DNA of 6,073 nucleotides, taken from positions 1 through 6,073 of the forward strand of contig JAGLQR010000116.1 of NCBI GenBank assembly GCA_023136725.1, given 5' to 3'. The notes beneath the pieces were generated by a model. The model made no database searches. It was not told where the DNA came from and saw only the letters and a program-made list of their open reading frames with translations. The position numbers and the translations under genes were made by a program. Below, piece after piece: positions 1 to 4,898 of the stretch. Origin of the DNA: Candidatus Aminicenantota bacterium (GTDB taxonomy: Bacteria > Acidobacteriota > Aminicenantia > UBA2199). Each line of letters opens with the position of its first letter. Position 1 is the first letter of the stretch.

Positions 1-596
1 GAACCAACCTCGGCTAAAAATGCCCAGCCGTCATCATCAGCTATATCATCTACCGAAGAAACTATTAATTGAATGAATTTATTATCTATCGGATCAACTT
101 CATCTCCCTGTGAAGGTGCTGTCTTTGTAGAAGTTTGCTGTTTGCTCCCTTTTTTACGACTGATTATTTCAATATAAATAAACTTATCACATGCAACAAT
201 GAAAGGCTTCGGAGTCTTCTTTTCACCTATCCCGATCACGACCTTCCCCGATTCCCTTAACCTTGTTGCCAGTCTTGTGAAATCACTGTCACTCGAGACA
301 AGGCAGAATCCATCCACTTTCTGACTATGCAGAATATCCATTGCATCTATTATCATCGCAGAATCGGTTGCATTTTTCCCGACCGTATAACTATATTGCT
401 GTATCGGAGTTATCGCATGCTCAAGTAGTGATTTTTTCCAGCCTGAAACTGTCGGTTTCGTCCAGTCACCATATATCCTTTTAATCGTCGGCACTCCCAA
501 TTTTGCGATCTCATCGAGCATCTCTTTTATATTTGAATACGGTATATTATCGGCATCAATAAGTACTGCCAGGTTTAAATCATTTTTTTCTCTCAT
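1..596 (-). CDS. NYN/LabA-like (PIN-fold) putative RNase with start of an OST-HTH/LOTUS domain, 3'-truncated by window edge
   Basis: Reading leftward from the ATG at 596-594, the frame stays open for 198 codons and leaves the window without a stop. Residues about 8-145 look like a NYN domain (DUF88/LabA family, PIN-like nuclease fold). Acidic positions lie where the family keeps metal-binding residues: LIDADNIP (D14, D16, N17), YGDW (D44), TDSAMIIDAMD (D78, D84, D87) and LVSSDSDF (D103, D105). A Lys/Gln/Thr-rich linker follows (about 147-165). Residues 187-198 (DDDGWAFLAEVG) resemble the opening of an OST-HTH/LOTUS domain, an RNA-binding winged helix often fused to NYN domains. The start is supported by a purine-rich AAAGGAAGGG site just upstream. 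By family, it probably cleaves or binds RNA in the cytoplasm; substrate unknown. It diverges from the aro operon and nothing suggests a role in aromatic biosynthesis. Domain call is confident; function is inferred. Confidence 0.88.
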   Translation of the reverse strand, partial: MREKNDLNLAVLIDADNIPYSNIKEMLDEIAKLGVPTIKRIYGDWTKPTVSGWKKSLLEHAITPIQQYSYTVGKNATDSAMIIDAMDILHSQKVDGFCLVSSDSDFTRLATRLRESGKVVIGIGEKKTPKPFIVACDKFIYIEIISRKKGSKQQTSTKTAPSQGDEVDPIDNKFIQLIVSSVDDIADDDGWAFLAEVG

Positions 597-603
597 ATTA
601 TTT

Positions 604-613
604 CCCTTCCTTT
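604..613 (-). promoter_or_regulatory. Ribosome binding site of the NYN gene
   Basis: On the minus strand this reads AAAGGAAGGG, ending 7 nt before the ATG at 596. It is the only good Shine-Dalgarno match near the gene start and supports that ATG. Confidence 0.65.
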
Positions 614-614
614 A

Positions 615-624
615 ACTAATTAGT
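615..624. repeat. 10-bp perfect palindrome ACTAATTAGT
   Basis: ACTAATTAGT is a perfect inverted repeat directly upstream of the ribosome binding site of the NYN gene and downstream of its predicted -10 element. It could be an operator half-site pair in the 5' leader. It is short and lies in A+T-rich DNA, so it may be chance. Confidence 0.3.
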
Positions 625-641
625 AGATCAATTACACAAAT

Positions 642-650
642 ATCATATCA
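642..650 (-). promoter_or_regulatory. Candidate extended -10 promoter of the NYN gene
   Basis: The minus strand reads TGATATGAT, i.e. TG-n-TATGAT: a 5/6 match to the sigma70 -10 box with the upstream TG of extended -10 promoters. No convincing -35 box is found 16-18 bp further up, which extended -10 promoters can do without. The implied transcript would start near 635 with a leader of about 40 nt. This is sequence-pattern evidence only. Confidence 0.4.
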
Positions 651-672
651 CATTCAAATGATTTATTGTTTA

Positions 673-759
673 TTCAAGCTTTCACAACTGACTGTGTATT
701 ATTTAATCCGTGAAAAAAGCCACACAAACTTGAATTGCATGTCATGGTGAAAGGCTGAA
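673..759. repeat. Imperfect inverted repeat in the divergent intergenic region (arms 673-685 and 747-759)
   Basis: The left arm TTCAAGCTTTCAC (673-685) pairs with the right arm GTGAAAGGCTGAA (747-759) at 11 of 13 positions: a 7-bp and a 4-bp helix separated by a 2x2 internal loop, around a 61-nt loop. The right arm contains the GAAAGG that could serve as ribosome binding site for the short ORF at 765-821. It could be an RNA structure, two protein-binding half sites, or coincidence. It has no trailing T-run, so it is not an intrinsic terminator. Confidence 0.3.
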
Positions 760-764
760 CTAAA

Positions 765-821
765 ATGAAAAAATTTAGACTTAGAAATAAAAAACGATTA
801 TTATATAAGAGTGAAGAATAA
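765..821 (+). CDS. Possible 18-codon leader ORF upstream of aroB
   Basis: ATG at 765 opens an 18-codon frame ending in TAA at 819-821, encoding a very basic peptide (MKKFRLRNKKRLLYKSEE). A GAAAGG motif (749-754) lies 10 nt before the ATG, somewhat far for an ideal Shine-Dalgarno. The stop is 20 nt before the aroB start. It holds one Phe and one Tyr codon and no Trp, so it lacks the run of aromatic codons expected of a classical attenuator leader peptide. In A-rich DNA an ORF this short is easily accidental. It also conflicts with the candidate aroB promoter at 781-809: if transcription starts there, this ORF is not transcribed. Confidence 0.2.
   Translation: MKKFRLRNKKRLLYKSEE
781..809 (+). 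promoter_or_regulatory. Weak candidate promoter for the aro operon
   Basis: TATAAG at 804-809 matches the -10 consensus at 5 of 6 positions. TTAGAA at 781-786 lies 17 bp upstream but matches the -35 box at only 3 of 6. The transcript would begin near 816, leaving about 25 nt before aroB. Other -10-like hexamers (TATTAT at 697-702, TAAAAT at 761-766) are no better supported, so the true start site is undecided. Confidence 0.25.
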
Positions 822-827
822 TGTAAC

Positions 828-837
828 AAAGGGGGAA
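828..837 (+). promoter_or_regulatory. Ribosome binding site of aroB
   Basis: AAAGGGGGAA; the G-run at 831-835 ends 6 nt before the ATG at 842. The spacing is good and fixes the start of aroB. Confidence 0.75.
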
Positions 838-841
838 TAAA

Positions 842-1870
842 ATGAAAACCCTGGAAATAAATGGAAACACCGGCAATTCAAAGATCTATATAAATAAACC
901 ATTCACATATGCGGAAAAATTATTAAAAGGAAAAAGGGTCGTTATCATTACCGATAATAATGTCAAAGATCTGTATGAAGATAAATTTCCTTCAAAAGAG
1001 ATCATAACTATCGGAGCGGGAGAGGGGATCAAAACCCTTCAAACCATTGAAGATATTTATAAGAAACTAATGGATCTGGAATTCGACCGTACCGGCTTCA
1101 TCCTCGGCATCGGTGGCGGGATCGTATGTGATATTGCAGGCTTCGCTGCATCTACATATATGAGGGGAGTCAGATTTGGATTCATCCCTTCCACACTCCT
1201 CGCACAGGTCGATGCTTCTGTCGGTGGAAAGAACGGTGTTAATCTCGAAGGCCATAAAAATATGGTGGGAGTTTTCAGCCAGCCCGAGTTTGTCATATGC
1301 GATCCGGAGATGCTGAAAACCCTTCCTGCAAAAGAGTTGAAGAACGGATTTGCAGAGATCGCCAAACATGCTCTGATAGGCGACCAAAATTTATTCGAAT
1401 TCATGGAGCAAAATCATAAAAGTGCACTAGAGCTGGATCCCGAAGTGATCGGCAGGCTTACCCGTGACTCCCTTGTCCTGAAATCAGGAATAGTTAACAG
1501 AGATGAGAAAGAAAAGGGTGAAAGACGTAAACTCAATTTCGGACATACAATTGCTCATGCACTGGAAAAAACCCTGGGCCTGAGCCACGGTGAAGCTGTT
1601 GCAGTCGGGATTGGGATAGCAGCTAAGTTATCGGTTAAGATGAGCGATCTTTCAGGTGAAGGGGAAAACAGGATCTATGAGTTATTTAAAAATTTCGATC
1701 TGAATCAGAACATAACAATTTCATGCGATGAGATCAAAAAAGCTGTCAGGAGAGACAAGAAAAGAGAAGGGGATAATATAAATTTCATTTTATTAAAAAA
1801 AATAGGAGAGGCAACTATTGAAAAGATCCCCATCAAAGTTCTGGAAGGAGTGATAGATGATATGTGTTAG
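842..1870 (+). CDS. aroB: 3-dehydroquinate synthase
   Basis: Second step of the shikimate pathway: converts DAHP to 3-dehydroquinate in the cytoplasm, using NAD+ and a divalent metal (usually Zn2+). The 342-residue product is near the family's usual 340-370. Visible motifs: GEGIKT (about 60-65), the NAD-binding GIGGGIVCD (89-97), the long signature STLLAQVDASVGGKNGVN (117-134) with K130, GHKN (137-140), and the metal ligands E172 (GFAEIAKH), H235 (LNFGHTIAHALE) and H249 (LSHGEA). The signature has Asn131 where Thr is common (KTGVN). All expected catalytic residues are present, so it should be active. It is the first gene of the operon and its last 14 bp overlap aroD. The start is set by the GGGGG ribosome binding site. 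Confidence 0.97.
   Translation: MKTLEINGNTGNSKIYINKPFTYAEKLLKGKRVVIITDNNVKDLYEDKFPSKEIITIGAGEGIKTLQTIEDIYKKLMDLEFDRTGFILGIGGGIVCDIAGFAASTYMRGVRFGFIPSTLLAQVDASVGGKNGVNLEGHKNMVGVFSQPEFVICDPEMLKTLPAKELKNGFAEIAKHALIGDQNLFEFMEQNHKSALELDPEVIGRLTRDSLVLKSGIVNRDEKEKGERRKLNFGHTIAHALEKTLGLSHGEAVAVGIGIAAKLSVKMSDLSGEGENRIYELFKNFDLNQNITISCDEIKKAVRRDKKREGDNINFILLKKIGEATIEKIPIKVLEGVIDDMC
1843..1850 (+). promoter_or_regulatory. Ribosome binding site of aroD inside the end of aroB
   Basis: GGAAGGAG lies 6 nt before the ATG at 1857 and within the aroB reading frame. It selects 1857 as the start, giving the MICVSIG N-terminus that begins strand 1 of the barrel. Confidence 0.7.
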
Positions 1871-2516
1871 CATCGGTAAAATCAGCTATCCGGATCTATT
1901 GGTTCTACTGAACAACGAACAGCTTGTTGAGATACGGCTGGATCTGAACAATTTTTCTGATGATGAGATCAGGGCGATCTTCTCGAGTAAGGCAGAAACT
2001 ATTGCTACCTGCAGGCCGGGGACATTTACTGAAACCGAAAGGATCGAAAAATTAAAAATATGCATCGAAGCGGGAGCATCTTATGTCGATCTGGAATTGG
2101 AAACTGGAGAAGAATACCTCAAGGAGCTGAGCACACTTTCCGGGGAAAATGGATGTAAGATCATTATTTCCTATCACGATCACGAAAAAACTCCTTCTTC
2201 ATCCGAATTGAAAATGATATATAGATCATGCTCGGAGAAGGGAGCAGATGTTATCAAGATCGTTTGCAATATTATCTCGGGAAGTGACAATGCCAGACTG
2301 CTGTCACTTTACGATAAGGTGGATCTTTCTGAAAAAATCCCATTGATCGCAATAGGGATGGGAGAAAAGGGAAAGATAACAAGAATTGCCGCACCATTAC
2401 TCGGAGCCCCCTTTACTTATGCATCATCGGATGATGGAAAGGAAACAGCGAAAGGCCAGATCGGCAAATCCGTTTTGAAAGAAATATATAAATTGATCAC
2501 AGATGAAAAAAATTAA
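1857..2516 (+). CDS. aroD: 3-dehydroquinate dehydratase, type I
   Basis: Third pathway step: dehydrates 3-dehydroquinate to 3-dehydroshikimate through a Schiff base on lysine (class I aldolase-like TIM barrel, metal-free). The 219-residue product is at the short end of the type I range (about 220-250). Seen in order: EIRLDL (25-30; E25 and R27 contact substrate), TCRPG (51-55, R53), ISYHDHEKTP with catalytic base H107, DVIKI with Schiff-base K134, GKITRI with R176, the TYAS loop (187-190), and Q201 in ETAKGQ where many homologues have APGQ. The catalytic His/Lys pair is intact, so activity is expected. The gene overlaps aroB by 14 bp and aroE by 14 bp, which implies one transcript and translational coupling. 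It is unrelated to the small dodecameric type II enzyme (aroQ). Confidence 0.95.
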   Translation: MICVSIGKISYPDLLVLLNNEQLVEIRLDLNNFSDDEIRAIFSSKAETIATCRPGTFTETERIEKLKICIEAGASYVDLELETGEEYLKELSTLSGENGCKIIISYHDHEKTPSSSELKMIYRSCSEKGADVIKIVCNIISGSDNARLLSLYDKVDLSEKIPLIAIGMGEKGKITRIAAPLLGAPFTYASSDDGKETAKGQIGKSVLKEIYKLITDEKN

Positions 2517-3591
2517 TACATTTGCCGTTACAGGATATCCTGTTGCACATAGCAAAAGCCCCCTCATTTTCAACACCCTTTTCTCATCTATGGATATTCC
2601 TGCATATTATTCCCGCCTCTCTGCAAAGTCAGGTGAAGAAGCATCCGATATGTTCAGACAATTGGGGCTGGCCGGTATGAATATTACATCACCCTTGAAA
2701 AATGAAATGCTGCTCCTGTCAGAAGAACAGGATGAACCATCAGATATTATCGGAGGTGTGAATACTTTAGTAAATGTGAATGGAACTCTAAAAGGGTATA
2801 ACACCGATCACTCCGGAATATCAGAAACATTTATTGATGAAGAAATTGATGTCAGCGGCAAAAAATGCCTAGTGCTCGGGGCAGGAAGCGCAGGAAGGGC
2901 GGCTGTTTATGCTCTCACTCAACTTGGCGGTCAGGTTACAATTATGAACAGAACGTTCAAAAAAGCGCATGTTCTTGCCGGTGATATGGATTGCGAGGTT
3001 GTCGTTTTTGAAAAACTACAATCAGAAATATTTGAGTGTGATCTCCTGATCTCGACCATCACATCCGGGTCTGAATTAATTAAAAAAGGGTGGTTGAAAA
3101 AAGATACAATAGTTTTTGATGCTCTATACAGATCATCAACTTTAGCTGAAACTGCATCCTCGGCAGGCTGCAGAGTGCTCAGGGGAGAGAAATGGCTTTT
3201 AAATCAGGCTATACCGGCCTTCAAAATATTTACAGGAGAAGATGTAAATAAAAAAGAGAAAGATAAACTTTCCGGTATCCTGGACAAAACTGATCCTGAC
3301 ATTTCTGAACTTGTTCTCATGGGAAAAAGAGGATCAAATGGAGACATAAAAAACAAACTCGAAGAATCTTTTAAAAACGAACAAATAAAAATCATCACAG
3401 ATCCGGATGAAATTGAAACAAAAGGTGAAAAACACAAATTAAAAAAGATACCGCTCCGGATCCTTATATATTCCGGTTCAATAAAAGAAGAGAGAGAGCT
3501 TTTCCCATTTTCAGATCTGGTGATCTGGGGAAAGGGCGGGATCGATGATACGGCAGAAAGGATAATAAGGGAGATCGAATATGTCCTCTGA
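2503..3591 (+). CDS. aroE: Shikimate dehydrogenase with a degenerate shikimate-kinase-like C-terminal extension
   Basis: Fourth pathway step: NADPH-dependent reduction of 3-dehydroshikimate to shikimate. Residues 1-~250 form a complete AroE: HSKSPLIFN (16-24, substrate Ser), GMNITSPLK with catalytic K66, GGVNTL (84-89), GYNTD with D102 (K66-D102 is the catalytic pair), Rossmann loop GAGSAG (126-131), NRT (149-151, whose Arg normally binds the NADP 2'-phosphate) and the closing LLNQAIPAFKIFTG (232-245). Typical AroE is 270-290 residues; this one is 362. The extra ~100 residues are described separately. The ATG at 2503 lies inside aroD (14-bp overlap) and has no recognisable Shine-Dalgarno in front, so translation probably depends on ribosomes finishing aroD. 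The 3' end overlaps aroA by 11 bp. Confidence 0.95.
   Translation: MKKINTFAVTGYPVAHSKSPLIFNTLFSSMDIPAYYSRLSAKSGEEASDMFRQLGLAGMNITSPLKNEMLLLSEEQDEPSDIIGGVNTLVNVNGTLKGYNTDHSGISETFIDEEIDVSGKKCLVLGAGSAGRAAVYALTQLGGQVTIMNRTFKKAHVLAGDMDCEVVVFEKLQSEIFECDLLISTITSGSELIKKGWLKKDTIVFDALYRSSTLAETASSAGCRVLRGEKWLLNQAIPAFKIFTGEDVNKKEKDKLSGILDKTDPDISELVLMGKRGSNGDIKNKLEESFKNEQIKIITDPDEIETKGEKHKLKKIPLRILIYSGSIKEERELFPFSDLVIWGKGGIDDTAERIIREIEYVL
3286..3588 (+). other. C-terminal domain of AroE (residues ~262-362): apparent shortened, decayed shikimate kinase
   Basis: After the AroE core and a Lys/Asp-rich linker, residues 269-290 read ELVLMGKRGSNGDIKNKLEESF. This resembles the strand / P-loop / helix opening of shikimate kinase (typically hVLhGxMGxGKSTxGxxLA), but one residue is missing and the P-loop Lys-Ser/Thr is replaced (GSNGD). 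The end, FSDLVIWGKGGIDDTAERIIREI (336-358), resembles the kinase C-terminus (ADLVhDT...TAEEIAxxI). The middle of the kinase, which would hold the shikimate-binding Asp/Arg residues and the GGG motif, is mostly absent: about 100 residues against the usual 160-170. Catalysis looks impossible; a structural or regulatory role, or relic status, is inferred. The reading frame is intact and the gene is embedded in the operon, so it appears to be translated. Confidence 0.5.
3567..3574 (+). promoter_or_regulatory. Ribosome binding site of aroA inside the end of aroE
   Basis: AAGGGAGA; its last G is 7 nt before the ATG at 3581. It supports 3581 as the aroA start, giving the 11-bp overlap with aroE. Confidence 0.65.
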
Positions 3592-4864
3592 TCTCAGGAT
3601 CAGGCAGTCTGCTGTCAAAGGGAATATTAAGATCCCGGGATCAAAATCCCATACAATACGAGCAATGATCATCGCCGGGCTTGCTGATGGGGAATCTGTG
3701 ATCCGTGCACCTCTTCTCGCCGGTGATACCCTCTCATGCCTGAATGGTCTTGAAGAGATGGGGATCAATTTTGTCACTAAACCGGGAGAACATTCACTTC
3801 TAAAAGTAAAAGGATCAGGGGGTGAATTCAGGGAATCCGAAAAGGTTATTAATGTCGGTAATTCGGGGACTACATTGAGGATCCTGACAGCTGTCGGAGC
3901 TTTATCAGATAAAACCATCAGATTCGACGGAGATGATTCCATAAGGAAAAGGCCTATGCAGCCTCTCCTCTCCGCACTATACGATATCGGTGCAAAAGTA
4001 GATTCGAACAGCGGGCATGCTCCACTTTCGATCTCAGGCCCTCTTAAAGGAGGGAAAACAATGACGGACGGGATAAGCTCACAATTCCTGACCGCCCTCC
4101 TCCTCGCATGTCCGTTGGCAGATGGAGATACAGAGATAGATGTTATTGATCTTCACGAAAAACCTTATATTGAAATGACCCTCAAATGGCTTGATGAGCA
4201 AAATATAATTTATACGAACAGGAATTTCGAACACTTTACAATTAAGGGCGGGCAATCATATAAACCATTCTCCACTACTATCCCCGGTGATTTTTCGTCT
4301 GCCACCTTCCCCCTTATCGCAGCAGCGGTAACAGGAAGTAAAATAAAAATCGAGGGCCTTGATTTCAATGATTCACAGGGGGATAAACGTGTATTTGAGA
4401 TCATGGATGCAATGGGGGCCTCGATCAGTCATGAAAAGGAAGGAGTAGTTGTGGCGGGTGCCCAACTCAGGGGAATGGAACTCGACCTGAATGATATACC
4501 TGATGCTCTGCCTGCACTGGCCATTGCCGGATGTGCTGCAGAGGGGGAGACAAGACTTCTTAATGTGGAACAGGCACGCTTGAAGGAGAGTGACAGGATC
4601 AGGTCGATATGTGTTGAATTGCGAAAAATGGGGGCTAAGATATACGAGCTGGATCACGGACTGGTAATTGAGAAAAGTCAGTTGACAGGAACAGAAGTTA
4701 AAGGTTATGGAGATCACAGGATCGTAATGGCTTTGAGCCTTGCCGGAATGATCGCATCCGGGGAAACACTGATCCGGGATGGTGCTGATCCCATTCGGAT
4801 AACATACCCTTCATTTGTTGAAGATTTTACAAAACTTGGGGCTGATATCAGCATAATAAAATGA
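3581..4864 (+). CDS. aroA: 3-phosphoshikimate 1-carboxyvinyltransferase (EPSP synthase)
   Basis: Sixth pathway step: transfers the enolpyruvyl group of PEP to shikimate-3-phosphate, giving EPSP and phosphate. At 427 residues it has the standard length. Seen in order: IPGSKSHTIRA (18-28; K22, S23 and R27 bind substrate), VGNSGTTLR (92-100, including G96 and R100 of the PEP site), the RPMQPLL segment, SSQF (166-169, shikimate-3-phosphate site), EKPYIEMT, GDFSSATFPL, IPDALPALA with catalytic D308, KESDR (335-339, with E336) and GDHR (377-380). The D308-to-K335 spacing of 27 equals that of the E. coli enzyme (D313 to K340), so the active site looks complete. The gene needs shikimate-3-phosphate, yet no intact kinase gene is visible in this window. 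It begins inside aroE (11-bp overlap) and ends 34 bp before the aroC-like gene. Confidence 0.97.
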   Translation: MSSDLRIRQSAVKGNIKIPGSKSHTIRAMIIAGLADGESVIRAPLLAGDTLSCLNGLEEMGINFVTKPGEHSLLKVKGSGGEFRESEKVINVGNSGTTLRILTAVGALSDKTIRFDGDDSIRKRPMQPLLSALYDIGAKVDSNSGHAPLSISGPLKGGKTMTDGISSQFLTALLLACPLADGDTEIDVIDLHEKPYIEMTLKWLDEQNIIYTNRNFEHFTIKGGQSYKPFSTTIPGDFSSATFPLIAAAVTGSKIKIEGLDFNDSQGDKRVFEIMDAMGASISHEKEGVVVAGAQLRGMELDLNDIPDALPALAIAGCAAEGETRLLNVEQARLKESDRIRSICVELRKMGAKIYELDHGLVIEKSQLTGTEVKGYGDHRIVMALSLAGMIASGETLIRDGADPIRITYPSFVEDFTKLGADISIIK

Positions 4865-4887
4865 ATTTTCAGATCATTAAAAATTTC

Positions 4888-4892
4888 AGGAG
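4888..4892 (+). promoter_or_regulatory. Ribosome binding site of the aroC-like gene
   Basis: AGGAG with 6 nt to the ATG at 4899. It fixes the start and places the family's GxLFKxT motif at residues 7-13, as in other chorismate synthases. The 34-nt aroA-aroC gap holds no terminator hairpin, so the gene is taken to be in the same operon. Confidence 0.75.
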
Positions 4893-4898
4893 ATTACA

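Noticed and set aside
802..808. Archaeal TATA box before aroB (TATATAA)
   Set aside because: Bacterial-type AroB and consistent Shine-Dalgarno sites favour a bacterium; the hexamer is treated as a weak -10 element instead.
1057..1404. Two minus-strand frames of 106-115 codons opposite aroB
   Set aside because: They are antisense to the NAD-binding and signature region of aroB; no ribosome binding site or domain is apparent.
3511..3942. 143-codon open frame on the minus strand
   Set aside because: It lies opposite the end of aroE and the start of aroA, whose motifs are unambiguous; its translation is rich in Ser, Pro and Ile with no recognisable domain, as expected for an antisense shadow.
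4373..4717. 114-codon minus-strand frame opposite aroA
   Set aside because: It is complementary to the catalytic KESDR region of aroA and its translation has no recognisable features.
4791..4815. AroA lacks the Lys before the TFP/SYP motif (E. coli K411 position is Ile here)
   Set aside because: Other functional EPSP synthases that I recall also lack Lys at this position, and all other substrate-binding residues are present, so this is not a sign of lost function.
4865..4898. Possible terminator or promoter between aroA and the aroC-like gene
   Set aside because: The 34 nt contain no stem-loop with T-run and no convincing -10/-35 pair; only a ribosome binding site is supported.
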